Assembly: GCF_016863655.1 (NCBI RefSeq)
Contig: NZ_BOPH01000023.1
Coordinates: 37,570-101,569 of the forward strand
DNA from: Virgisporangium ochraceum
GTDB taxonomy: Bacteria; Actinomycetota; Actinomycetes; Mycobacteriales; Micromonosporaceae
Length of the DNA stretch: 64,000 bases
Direction of reading: 5' to 3'
In this document: in pieces, positions 35,507-43,552 of the stretch
Numbering within the stretch: the first letter of the stretch is position 1
How the letters are laid out: every line of letters starts with the position of its first letter
Translations under genes and position numbers: made by a program
Notes under the pieces: model-generated
The model's database searches: none
What the model was told of the DNA's origin: nothing
Seen by the model: only the letters and a program-made list of their open reading frames with translations

Positions 35507-36264
35507 ACCGCAAACTCCTGATGCCGTACCTCACCGGCGGCCTCACCCCGGACTGGGCCGACCATCTGCGCGCGTTCGCCGACGCCGGCGCCGACCTCGT
35601 CGAGGTCGGGCTGCCGTTCTCGGACCCGACGCTCGACGGCGCCACCGTCCAGGAGGCCAACGCGGCGGCGCTGGCACGCGGCGCCACCGCCCGCGGCATC
35701 CTCGACGGGCTCACCCGGCTCGCGGCCGGCCTGCCGCCGCTGGTCGTGAGCACCTACAGCAACCTGGCGCTGCGCGACGGCTTCACCGCGGCGCTGGGCG
35801 CGGCGGGCGTCACCGGTCTGCTCGTGCCGGACCTTCCGCTCGACGAGGCCGACGCCCTCTCGGCCGCCGCCGCCGGCGCGGGTGTCGACCTCGCGCTGCT
35901 CGCGGCGCCGTCGACCCCACCGGAGCGGCTCGCGGAGATCGGACGCCGCAGCCGCGGCTTCGTCTACGCCGTGTCACTCATGGGAACCACCGGCGAGCGC
36001 GCGGAACTGTCCGGCTCGGCGGCGACGCTCGTCGGGCGGATCCGGGCCGCCACCGACCTTCCGGTGCTCCTCGGGTTCGGGGTCTCCACGCCCGCACACG
36101 CGGCCGCCGCCGCCCGCTGCGCCGACGGCGTCATCGTCGGCGCGGCCGTCGTGCGGCGCGTCCTCGACGGAGCGGGGCCGTCCGACACCGCGGCGTTCCT
36201 CGCTACGATGCGGCGAGCACTCGACGAGCTCCACGAGTTCCACGAGGAGGAGGGCCCGCCGTGA
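35503..36264 (+). CDS. trpA: Tryptophan synthase alpha chain
   Basis: A 253-residue TIM barrel that cleaves indole-3-glycerol phosphate to indole and glyceraldehyde 3-phosphate and passes indole to TrpB. The catalytic pair is Glu34 (LVEVGLPFSDP) and Asp45 (TLDGATVQ), 11 apart as in the classical enzyme; the phosphate-binding end is GFGVSTPAHA and ADGVIVGAAVV. GTG start at 35503 in the trpB stop; its own stop overlaps the gntR start at 36261. It is at the short end of the family but complete. Confidence 0.95.
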   Translation: MNRKLLMPYLTGGLTPDWADHLRAFADAGADLVEVGLPFSDPTLDGATVQEANAAALARGATARGILDGLTRLAAGLPPLVVSTYSNLALRDGFTAALGAAGVTGLLVPDLPLDEADALSAAAAGAGVDLALLAAPSTPPERLAEIGRRSRGFVYAVSLMGTTGERAELSGSAATLVGRIRAATDLPVLLGFGVSTPAHAAAAARCADGVIVGAAVVRRVLDGAGPSDTAAFLATMRRALDELHEFHEEEGPP

Positions 36265-37037
36265 CGCCGACGCCCGTGCCCTCGTCCGCGCCCTCACCTG
36301 CGCCCGGCGCGAGGTACCGGAGCATCGCCGCCGACCTCGCCGCGAAGATCCGGGCCGGGGTGTACACCGCGGGCGAGGCGCTGCCGCCCCAACGCGAGCT
36401 GAGCGCCGCGTACGGGGTCACGCTGATGACGCTGCGGCAGGCCCTGCGTCAGCTCAGCGACGACGGTCTGATCGTGCAGCGGCCGGGCCGGGGCACGTTC
36501 GTCGCCCCGCCGCACCTGGCCTACCAGCTGGGCGCGTTGCAGAGCCTCGCCGACGACCTGAAGAAGCAGGGACACGACGTGCGGACCACCGTGCTGTCGC
36601 GCGCGGTGCGACGAGCGCCCGCCGGCATCGCCACCCAACTGCGGGTTCCGGCCGGCGACACGGCGTTGCGGCTCGAGCGCCTGCGCGAGTTCGGCGGGCG
36701 GCCCGCGATCCACCAGGTCTCCTGGGTCCGCCAGCCGCACGCCGACCGGATCCGGGAGCACGACCTCGACGCCGTGCCGTTGTACGGCGCGCTCGCCGAC
36801 GCCGGGGTGGCCGTGGCCCGCGCCACCGAGTCGATCCGGCCGGACACGCTCACCGCTGCCGTCGCGCGGCACCTGCGCGAGCCGGAGGGAAGCCCGGTCT
36901 TCGTCAGCGACCGGGTCACCTACACGCTCGACGGCGCGGCGGTCGTGGCCGACCGGGCCACGATCCTGGGCAGCATGATGGAGATCCGCACCGAACGGGC
37001 GGCCACCGGTCTGTCCCTGAACTGGGGCGCCGCCTAG
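36261..37037 (+). CDS. GntR/HutC-family regulator with UTRA domain
   Basis: A 258-residue protein, GTG start overlapping the trpA stop. The GntR winged helix is at about 17-85 (YRSIAADLAAKIRAGVYTAG, RELSAAYGVTLMTLRQALRQL, VQRPGRGTFV). The rest is a UTRA ligand domain (ALRLERLREFGGRPAIHQVSWV, then VFVSDRVTYTLDGAAVVADRA). Being the third gene of trpBA, it probably controls the operon through the inverted repeat at 34265-34302 in response to a small molecule. HutC-type proteins favour TCTAGA-like or GT-N-TAGA half-sites, which fits. GntR control of trpBA is not the usual Trp arrangement. Confidence 0.9.
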   Translation: MTPTPVPSSAPSPAPGARYRSIAADLAAKIRAGVYTAGEALPPQRELSAAYGVTLMTLRQALRQLSDDGLIVQRPGRGTFVAPPHLAYQLGALQSLADDLKKQGHDVRTTVLSRAVRRAPAGIATQLRVPAGDTALRLERLREFGGRPAIHQVSWVRQPHADRIREHDLDAVPLYGALADAGVAVARATESIRPDTLTAAVARHLREPEGSPVFVSDRVTYTLDGAAVVADRATILGSMMEIRTERAATGLSLNWGAA

Positions 37038-37040
37038 GGA

Positions 37041-37538
37041 TCAGTCGTCGTCGGCGCCTTCGCTGTCGCCGCCACCGTCAGTGTCGCCGCCACCGTCAGT
37101 GTCGCCGGCACCGTCACTGTCGCCGGCACCGTCACTGTCGCCGGCACCGTCACTGTCGCCGGCACCGTCACTGTCGTCGGCGCCCTCGAAGAGGTCCAGG
37201 CCCTCCAGTCCCGCGGCGCCGGCCAGCGCGAGCACCGCCAGCCCGGCGACGACCGCGAGCATCAGCCGGCGCCGCCGCCAGCCCGCGCCGTGCCGGCCCA
37301 CCAGCAGCATCAGCCGCGTCCACGGTGCGCCCGGAAGCACCCGGCGGGCCCGGGGCAGGTCGAGCACCAGCGCGTCGAGCTCGTGCCCGTAGCGCGCCGC
37401 GTACGCGCGGGTGAGGCGCTCGTCGAGCTCGTCCATCGTCAGGTAGCCCTCGGCGGCCGCGGTGCGCAGGCGCTCGGAGGTCCGCTCGCGGTCGGCATCG
37501 GAGCACCGGACGCCCCCGGTCATCTGCACGTCTGTCAT
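37041..37538 (-). CDS. DUF1707 membrane protein with acidic Ser-Asp-Gly repeat tail
   Basis: A 165-residue protein from the ATG at 37538. Residues about 5-60 are a DUF1707 (SHOCT-like) domain: VRCSDADRERTSERLRTAAAEGYL, then DELDERLTRAYAARYGHELDAL. A basic stretch precedes one transmembrane helix (LAVVAGLAVLALAGAAG near 115-130). The last 45 residues are a low-complexity acidic tail of the repeat DSDGAG/DTDGGG. If the N-terminus is cytosolic, the tail is outside, where it could bind cations. A box shared with the divergent OmpR/HK promoter lies 24 bases before its start, so it is probably in that regulon. Confidence 0.82.
   Translation of the reverse strand: MTDVQMTGGVRCSDADRERTSERLRTAAAEGYLTMDELDERLTRAYAARYGHELDALVLDLPRARRVLPGAPWTRLMLLVGRHGAGWRRRRLMLAVVAGLAVLALAGAAGLEGLDLFEGADDSDGAGDSDGAGDSDGAGDSDGAGDTDGGGDTDGGGDSEGADDD
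37075..37182 (-). repeat. Six tandem 18-bp coding repeats
   Basis: Units begin at 37075, 37093, 37111, 37129, 37147 and 37165, each close to CCGTCACTGTCGCCGGCA on the plus strand. They encode the acidic DSDGAG/DTDGGG tail of the DUF1707 protein. The unit keeps the frame, so copy number could vary without breaking the gene. Confidence 0.9.
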
Positions 37539-37561
37539 GCCCGCATGGTGCCTGATGGCAG

Positions 37562-37578
37562 CTGAAAGCACGCTTAAA
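37562..37578 (-). promoter_or_regulatory. Candidate OmpR-type box upstream of the DUF1707 gene
   Basis: Read on the minus strand this is TTTAAGCGTGCTTTCAG. It matches the box at 38275-38291 in 13 of 17 positions and contains half-sites spaced one helical turn apart. It ends 24 bases before the DUF1707 ATG. Confidence 0.5.
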
Positions 37579-37581
37579 GCG

Positions 37582-38256
37582 TCAGCCGCCGTCGGGGTCG
37601 AGGAGGTAGCCGGCGCCGCGGACGGTGCGGATCGCGGTGCGGCCGATCTTCCTGCGCACGTAGTTGACGTACACCTCGACGATGTTCGGGTCACCGTCGA
37701 ATCCCGCGTCCCAGACGTTCTCCAGGATCTGCGTCTTGCTGACGGCCACGCCGGCGTTGCGCATCAGGAACTCGAGCATCGCGAACTCCCGCGGCGTCAC
37801 CGCCACCGGGGTGCCGGCCCGGCTCACGCGGCGGGCGGCCGGGTCGACCTCGAGGTCGCCGGCGGTCAGCACCACGGGCCGCTGCGGCGCGCCGCGCCGG
37901 ACCAGTGCCCGCAGCCGGGCGAGGAGAACGGGGAACGAGAACGGTTTCGTGAGGTAGTCGTCGGCGCCGAGGTCGAGCGCGTCGACCTGGTCGTACTCGC
38001 CGTCCTTGGCGGTGAGCACGAGCACCGGCGTCCACACCTCACGCGCGCGCAGCTGCCGGCACACCTCGTAGCCGTTGAGCCCGGGCAGCATGAGGTCGAG
38101 CACGATCACGTCGTAGGCGCCGTGCGGCGTCTCGGTCGCGGCCCACAGCCCGTCGACGCCGTCGGCCGCCACGTCGGTGGTGAACCCCTCCGCGGCCAGT
38201 CCGTCGCGGACCGTCGCGGCGAGGTTCTCCTCGTCTTCGACCAGCAGCACCCGCAT
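37582..38256 (-). CDS. OmpR/PhoB-type response regulator
   Basis: A 224-residue regulator. The receiver starts MRVLLVEDEENL, has phosphoacceptor Asp54 in IVLDLMLPG, the Thr in VLTAKD and Lys in YLTKPFSF. The winged-helix effector (about 125-222) shows VTPREFAMLEFLMRNAG and VYVNYVRRKIG with RTVRGAGYLL. It is divergent from its likely kinase rather than in one operon with it. The gene downstream on the same strand is the DUF1707 gene, 43 bases away, with a candidate box for this regulator between them. Confidence 0.94.
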   Translation of the reverse strand: MRVLLVEDEENLAATVRDGLAAEGFTTDVAADGVDGLWAATETPHGAYDVIVLDLMLPGLNGYEVCRQLRAREVWTPVLVLTAKDGEYDQVDALDLGADDYLTKPFSFPVLLARLRALVRRGAPQRPVVLTAGDLEVDPAARRVSRAGTPVAVTPREFAMLEFLMRNAGVAVSKTQILENVWDAGFDGDPNIVEVYVNYVRRKIGRTAIRTVRGAGYLLDPDGG

Positions 38257-38274
38257 GAGCCGACGGTAGCGGGA

Positions 38275-38291
38275 TTTCAGCGCTCCTTCAG
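38275..38291 (+). promoter_or_regulatory. Candidate OmpR-type box in the regulator/kinase gap
   Basis: TTTCAGCGCTCCTTCAG, with TTCAG repeated at 11-base spacing, lies in the 60-bp gap between the divergent regulator and kinase genes. Direct repeats one turn apart are typical for OmpR-class proteins. The similarity to 37562-37578 suggests a small regulon of three genes. Confidence 0.5.
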
Positions 38292-38316
38292 GTCGTAGCC
38301 CGTACAGTGCCGCACC

Positions 38317-39675
38317 ATGCGGTCTCTGCGTCCCCGGTCCGGTGTCCGGTTGCGGTCCGCGCTGGCCGCGGCCGCCGTCGTGGCGGCGGCCACGGTGGTG
38401 ACCGGGGTCGCGCTGGTCGTCACCGCCCGGCTGCTGCTGGCGGACCGGGTCGACAGCGCCACCGCCGAGCGGGCCGCCCGGGTCTCCGCGATGGTGGGCG
38501 GTGCGACGGACGCCGACCTCGCCGCCGCGGTGCGCTCGACGCCCGGCGACGACATCGTCGTCCAGGTGCTCGACCCGTCCGGTGCGGTGCTCGCGGCGTC
38601 GGCGTCGGTCGCCGGCGCGGGACCGGTGTCCCCGCTGCGCCCGGCGGCCGGTCGCATGGCCCGGGAGGGCCGGGACGTCGACGAGGACGAGTTCCGCGTC
38701 GTGGCCGTGGGCGTCGGCCGGCCCGACGGCACCTACGTGGTGCTGGCCGCCGGCTCGATGGACGAGGTCGACGACGGCACCGAGGTCGCCGGCACGGCCC
38801 TGCTCGTCGGCCTGCCGCTGCTGACGCTCGTCGTGGGCGCGGCGACGTTCGTGTTCGTGGGGCGCGGGCTGCGTCCGGTCGAGGCGATGCGCCGGGAGGC
38901 CGCCGCGATCAGCGCGACCAACCTGCACCGGCGGTTGCCGGTCCCCGACTCCACCGACGAGATCGCCGCGCTCGCGACCACGATGAACACGATGCTCGAC
39001 CGCATCGAGACCGCGACCGCCGCGCAGCGCCGGTTCGTCGCCGACGCCAGCCACGAGCTGCGCAGTCCACTGTCGACGATCCACGCCGGTCTCGACATCC
39101 TGTCGGCGGCGCCGCTGCCCGACCACGCCGCCGCGCAGGTGACCCGCATGCACCGCGAGAGCGGCCGGATGGCCCGGCTGATCGACGACCTGCTGCTGCT
39201 CGCCCGCGTCGACGAGTCGGGGCTGAACGTACGCCGCGACGACGTCGACCTCGACGACCTCGTGCACGCCGAACGCGACCGGATCACCGCGTCCCGCGCC
39301 GATCTGCGGGTCGACGTGCGCGCCGCGCCGGTGCGCGTCACCGGCGATCCGCACCACCTGCAGCGGATCCTGCGCAACCTCGCCGACAACGCGGCCCGGC
39401 ACGCTCAAACCACGGTGACCATCACGCTCGCGGAGACCGCCGGCGCCGCCACCATCGTCGTCGCCGACGACGGACCGGGCATCCCCGAGGCCGACCGGGA
39501 GCGGGTCTTCGACCGGTTCGTCCGCCTCGACGAGGACCGCTCGCGGCAGCGTGGCGGCGCCGGGCTGGGCCTCGCAATCGCGCGGGAACTGGCCGCCGCG
39601 CACGGCGGAACGGTGAGCGTCGCACCGGCGTCCGGCGGCGGCGCCGAGTTCCAGATCACCCTGCCGAAGCCGTGA
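38317..39675 (+). CDS. Sensor histidine kinase (HisKA class, OmpR partner)
   Basis: A 452-residue kinase with two transmembrane helices (about 17-38 and 160-182) bounding a periplasm-side domain of about 120 residues, then a HAMP region (RGLRPVEAMRREAAAISA). The dimerisation motif is FVADASHELRSPLSTI with the phosphorylated His246; the ATPase part has RNLADNAARHA, DDGPGIPEADRERVFDRF and GGAGLGLAIA. It is divergent from the OmpR-type regulator, sharing a 60-bp control region. The cognate pairing rests on proximity and class match. Confidence 0.93.
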   Translation: MRSLRPRSGVRLRSALAAAAVVAAATVVTGVALVVTARLLLADRVDSATAERAARVSAMVGGATDADLAAAVRSTPGDDIVVQVLDPSGAVLAASASVAGAGPVSPLRPAAGRMAREGRDVDEDEFRVVAVGVGRPDGTYVVLAAGSMDEVDDGTEVAGTALLVGLPLLTLVVGAATFVFVGRGLRPVEAMRREAAAISATNLHRRLPVPDSTDEIAALATTMNTMLDRIETATAAQRRFVADASHELRSPLSTIHAGLDILSAAPLPDHAAAQVTRMHRESGRMARLIDDLLLLARVDESGLNVRRDDVDLDDLVHAERDRITASRADLRVDVRAAPVRVTGDPHHLQRILRNLADNAARHAQTTVTITLAETAGAATIVVADDGPGIPEADRERVFDRFVRLDEDRSRQRGGAGLGLAIARELAAAHGGTVSVAPASGGGAEFQITLPKP

Positions 39676-39739
39676 TCGACCGGCCGGGTCCCGCGATACT
39701 GGTCGGGCCCGCCAGCCCCACCGAGCACGGAGCCACCGG

Positions 39740-40924
39740 ATGAACGACCTGGTCCACCGCACGCGGCGGTTCGTCCGCGATGTCGTCCTTCCCAGCGAGC
39801 CCCGGCCCGGTGGGTACCTGTCCGACGCGGAGCGCGGCCGGCTGCAGGAGGCCGCGAAGGAGCACGGGGTGTTCGCCCCGCACGTGCCGAAGGAGTACGG
39901 CGGCGCCGGGCTCACCATCGCCGACTGGTCGCCGGTGTTCCAGGAGGCGGGGTACTCCCCCATCGGACCGGCGGCGCTGAACTGCATGGCGCCCGACGAG
40001 GGGAACATGTACCTCCTCGAGAACGTGGCCACCGACGCGCAGAAGGAGCGCTTCCTGCGTCCCCTCGCCGAGGGCCGGGTCCGGTCGTGCTTCGCGATGA
40101 CCGAGCCGCACCCCGGCGCCGGCTCCGACCCCGACGCGCTCACCACCACGGCCACGCGCGTCGACGGTGGCTGGCGGATCGACGGCACCAAGCGGTTCAT
40201 CAGCGGCGCCGAGGGTGCCGCGTTCGCGATCGTCATGGCCCGCACCGACGACACCGGCGCGACGATGCTCCTCGTCGACACCGCCAACCCCGGCTTCCGC
40301 GTCGGCGGGCAGGTGCACGCGATCGACCGCGCCATCGCGGGCGGCCACCCGTACGTCCACTTCGACGGCTGCGTCGTCGCCGACGACGCGGTGCTCGGCG
40401 CCGTCGGCGAGGGCTTCCGCTACGCGCAGGTGCGGCTGGGCCCGGCCCGGCTCACGCACTGCATGCGGTGGCTCGGGCTGGCCCGGCGCGCGCTCGACAT
40501 CGCGCTCGACCGCGTCGAGCACCGCCGCATCTTCGGCTCGGCGATGAAGGACCTCGGGCTCGCGCAGGACCTCGTCGCCCGCAGCGTCATCGACATCGAG
40601 ACCTCCGACGCGATCATCACGAAGACCGCCAACGCGCTGGCGACCGATCCCCGCGCCGGGTCGGCGCTGTCGTCGGTGGCCAAGGTGCACTGTTCCGAGG
40701 CCGTGTTCGCGGTGATCGACCGGGCCATGCAGCTGTGCGGCGGCGACGGCCTGTCCGACGCGCTGCCCCTGGCCTCGTTCATGAACGAGGTGCGGCCGTT
40801 CCGCGTCTACGACGGGTCCACCGAGACCCACAAGTGGGCGATCGCGCGACGCGCGAGCCGGGCCCGGGCGAAGGCCGTCGCGTCGGGTACCGAGCGCCGC
40901 CAGGACGAGGTTGTCGAGCCCTAG
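39740..40924 (+). CDS. Acyl-CoA dehydrogenase family protein
   Basis: A 394-residue flavoprotein. The N-terminal helical domain has HVPKEYGGAGLTIADW, the middle domain the FAD/substrate signature CFAMTEPHPGAGSDP and GGWRIDGTKRFISGA, and the C-terminal helical domain MQLCGGDGLSDALPLASF and the closing VYDGSTETHKWAIARR. It would oxidise an acyl-CoA at the alpha-beta position and pass electrons to ETF. The Glu usually acting as base in medium-chain enzymes is not obvious at the end, where members of the ACAD10/11-like branch differ, so the chain type is uncertain. Its stop codon shares CTAG with the convergent LacI gene. Confidence 0.9.
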   Translation: MNDLVHRTRRFVRDVVLPSEPRPGGYLSDAERGRLQEAAKEHGVFAPHVPKEYGGAGLTIADWSPVFQEAGYSPIGPAALNCMAPDEGNMYLLENVATDAQKERFLRPLAEGRVRSCFAMTEPHPGAGSDPDALTTTATRVDGGWRIDGTKRFISGAEGAAFAIVMARTDDTGATMLLVDTANPGFRVGGQVHAIDRAIAGGHPYVHFDGCVVADDAVLGAVGEGFRYAQVRLGPARLTHCMRWLGLARRALDIALDRVEHRRIFGSAMKDLGLAQDLVARSVIDIETSDAIITKTANALATDPRAGSALSSVAKVHCSEAVFAVIDRAMQLCGGDGLSDALPLASFMNEVRPFRVYDGSTETHKWAIARRASRARAKAVASGTERRQDEVVEP

Positions 40925-41931
40925 CGTCCGGTGCTCTCCCGCACGATGAGGCGGTGCGGCACGGTCTCCTCGCGGGGTGGCACCGGCTCGTCGCCGCCCG
41001 CGATCCGCGCCGCCAGCAGGTCGACCGCCACCCGCGCCAGGTCGGCCTTGTCGGGGGCGACGGTGGTCAGCGTCGGGATGAAGTAGCGACCGTCCTCGAT
41101 GTCGTCGAAGCCGGCGACCGCCACGTCGGCCGGCACGCGTAGGCCGGCGTCGTGCAGGGCGCGGATCGCCCCGAGCGCGAGCGTGTCGTTGAAGCAGAGC
41201 ACGGCGTCGGGGCGGGTGCCGCGGGCGAGAAGGTCGCGCACGGCCGCGGCGCCGTCGGCCCGGTGCCACGACGGCGCGGGCGCGACCAGGGCGGGGTCGG
41301 GGTCCAGGCCGGCGTCGGTGAGCGCGGCCGACCAGCCGGCCAGGCGTAGGCGCGCGGTGGCGGCCTCGGCGGTGTGCTGGGCGCCCACCGCGGCGATGCG
41401 CCGGCGTCCGAGCGCGATCAGGTGGGCGGTCGCGTCGCGGGCGGCGGCCACGTTGTCGATGGCGACGTGGTCGGCGGGGCCGTGGTCGACGCGCTCGCCG
41501 AGCAGCACCATCGGGGTGCCCTGGGAGCCGGCGTTCAGGTCGGCACCGGTGAGCGCCAGCGGGCTGAAGATCAGCCCGTCGATGAGGTGGTCGCGGATGC
41601 CGCCGGCCACCAGGCGCTCCTGCTCGCGGTCACCGCTGGTCTGGTCGATGAGGACGGTCCAGTCGTGCCGGGCGGCGGCGGTGACCACGTGCCGGGCCAG
41701 CTCGGCGAAGTACGGCAGGTCGAGCTCGGGCACGGCCAGCGCGATGATCCCGGTGCGGCCCCGGCGCAGGTTGCGGGCGCTGATGTTGGGCCGGTAGTCG
41801 AGCTCGGAGATGGCCTCCAGCACGCGGGCCCGGGTGTCCGGCCGCACGTGGACGTAGCCGTTCACCACGTTCGACACGGTCTTCACGGACACGCCCGCGC
41901 GCTCGGCGACGTCCTTCAACCTGTGCCGCAC
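40921..41931 (-). CDS. LacI-family repressor of the arabinan locus
   Basis: A 336-residue regulator using the GTG at 41931, which has GAGAGAGG about ten bases upstream; an ATG at 41976 in frame has its purine tract too close. The helix-turn-helix is LKDVAERAGVSVKTVSNVVNG, followed by the hinge RPNISARNLRRG. The periplasmic-binding-like core shows GIIALAVPELDLPYFAELA, HVAIDNVAAARDATAHLIALG and VAGFDDIEDGRYFIPTLTT. It is divergent from the GH51 gene across a double palindrome, so an arabinose-type sugar or oligosaccharide is the likely inducer. Its stop is shared as CTAG with the acyl-CoA dehydrogenase gene. Confidence 0.92.
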   Translation of the reverse strand: MRHRLKDVAERAGVSVKTVSNVVNGYVHVRPDTRARVLEAISELDYRPNISARNLRRGRTGIIALAVPELDLPYFAELARHVVTAAARHDWTVLIDQTSGDREQERLVAGGIRDHLIDGLIFSPLALTGADLNAGSQGTPMVLLGERVDHGPADHVAIDNVAAARDATAHLIALGRRRIAAVGAQHTAEAATARLRLAGWSAALTDAGLDPDPALVAPAPSWHRADGAAAVRDLLARGTRPDAVLCFNDTLALGAIRALHDAGLRVPADVAVAGFDDIEDGRYFIPTLTTVAPDKADLARVAVDLLAARIAGGDEPVPPREETVPHRLIVRESTGR

Positions 41932-41981
41932 CCCCCGCACCTCTCTCTCGATCAGCTGGCACTTTACCGTGCGCATGCCTC

Positions 41982-42009
41982 TTTACAACGTTGAATACAA
42001 CGTTGTAAA
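41982..42009. promoter_or_regulatory. LacI double operator before the arabinofuranosidase gene
   Basis: TTTACAACGTTG (41982-41993) and CAACGTTGTAAA (41998-42009) are perfect 12-bp arms around AATA. Each arm is itself nearly a palindrome around the central CG of AACGTT, the standard LacI-family core, so two dimers may bind 14 bases apart. Confidence 0.8.
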
Positions 42010-42043
42010 AAGTAGCCACACATCGAAGGCGAGGTGACTGCCG

Positions 42044-43540
42044 ATGACGACGGCGCGCGTGACGGTCGATCCGTCGTTCCGGGTGGGCCCGGCCCACCGG
42101 CGGCTGTTCGGGTCGTTCGTCGAGCACATGGGCCGCTGCGTGTACGGCGGGGTGTTCGAGCCCGGCCACGCGAGCGCCGACGCGCTCGGCCTGCGCCGCG
42201 ACGTGCTCGACCTGACCCGTGAGCTGGGCGTCTCGGTGGTTCGCTACCCCGGCGGCAACTTCGTCTCGTCCTACCGTTGGGAAGACGGCGTGGGCCCGGT
42301 CGGCGACCGGCCGCGCCGCCTCGACCTCGCGTGGCGCTCGATCGAGACGAACGCGTTCGGCCTCGACGAGTTCATGCGCTGGACCGCGGAGGCCGGTGTC
42401 GAGCCGATGCTCGCGGTCAACCTCGGCACCCGCGGCGTGCAGGAGGCGTGCGACCTGCTCGAGTACGCCAACCACCCGGGCGGCACCCACTTCTCCGACC
42501 TGCGCCGCAAGCACGGGGTCGACGAGCCGTACGGCGTGCAGCTGTGGTGCCTGGGCAACGAGCTCGACGGGCCGTGGCAGGTGGGTCACAAGACCGCCGA
42601 CGAGTACGGCCGGCTCGCCGCCGAGACGGCCCGGGCGATGAAGCTCATCGACCCCTCGGTGAGCCTCGTCGCGTGCGGAAGCTCCAACCGCGGCATGCCG
42701 ACGTTCGCCGGCTGGGAGGCGACCGTCCTCGAGCACACCTACGAACACGTCGACTACATCTCCGCACACACCTACTACGACCCGTCCGACGGCGACCGGG
42801 CCAGCATCCTGGCGTCGGCCGTCGACATGGACGCGTTCATCCGCGAGGTGGTCGCGACGGCCGACCACGTCGCGGCGAAGCAGCGGCACAGGAAGAAGCT
42901 GCAGATCTCCTTCGACGAGTGGAACGTCTGGTACCAGTCGCGGCTGCGCACCGACATGGACCGCGGCTGGGTCGAGGCGCCCGCGCTGATCGAGGACACC
43001 TACACCGCCACCGACGCCGTCGTCGTCGGCGACCTGCTCGTGACGCTGCTGCGGCACGCCGACCGGGTGGGCGTGGCGTGCCAGGCGCAGCTGGCCAACG
43101 TCATCGCGCCGATCCGCACGATCACGGGTGGCGCCGCCTGGCGGCAGACCATCTTCCACCCGTTCGCGCTGACGGCCCGGTACGCCCGCGGCGCGGTCCT
43201 GCTGACCGAGCCCACCGGACCGACCCACGACACCACGAGGTACGGCGAGGTGTCCTCGGTGGACACCGTCGCCACCCACGACGAGGAGACCGGCGCGCTG
43301 GCCGTCTTCGCGGTCAACCGCGGCGACACCGACCTGACCCTCGACCTCGACCTCCGCGCCTTCGCCGCGCCACGCGGCGAGGAGCACATCGCCATCGACG
43401 CCGGCGACGACGTCAACGACCCGGCCGCGCCCGACCGGGTCACGCCCGTCACCCTCGGAGCTCCGACCGTCGACAGTGGACGGTCGTCGGTGCGGCTGCG
43501 CGCCGCCTCCTGGAACCTGATCCGCTTCACCGCCTCGTAG
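42044..43540 (+). CDS. GH51 alpha-L-arabinofuranosidase
   Basis: A 498-residue enzyme with no signal peptide, so it acts in the cytosol on imported arabino-oligosaccharides. The acid/base Glu173 is in CLGNELDGPW and the nucleophile Glu292 in SFDEWNVWYQ, both intact. The start FGSFVEHMGRCVYGGVFEP and VRYPGGNFVSSYRWEDGVGP are classical for the family. It retains configuration and removes terminal arabinofuranose. It is first in the operon behind the LacI operator and is followed 12 bases later by the binding protein gene. Confidence 0.95.
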   Translation: MTTARVTVDPSFRVGPAHRRLFGSFVEHMGRCVYGGVFEPGHASADALGLRRDVLDLTRELGVSVVRYPGGNFVSSYRWEDGVGPVGDRPRRLDLAWRSIETNAFGLDEFMRWTAEAGVEPMLAVNLGTRGVQEACDLLEYANHPGGTHFSDLRRKHGVDEPYGVQLWCLGNELDGPWQVGHKTADEYGRLAAETARAMKLIDPSVSLVACGSSNRGMPTFAGWEATVLEHTYEHVDYISAHTYYDPSDGDRASILASAVDMDAFIREVVATADHVAAKQRHRKKLQISFDEWNVWYQSRLRTDMDRGWVEAPALIEDTYTATDAVVVGDLLVTLLRHADRVGVACQAQLANVIAPIRTITGGAAWRQTIFHPFALTARYARGAVLLTEPTGPTHDTTRYGEVSSVDTVATHDEETGALAVFAVNRGDTDLTLDLDLRAFAAPRGEEHIAIDAGDDVNDPAAPDRVTPVTLGAPTVDSGRSSVRLRAASWNLIRFTAS

Positions 43541-43552
43541 AAGGATCCCGCC

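Noticed and set aside
37075..37182. CRISPR-like array
   Set aside because: The 18-bp units are directly adjacent without spacers and encode part of the DUF1707 protein.
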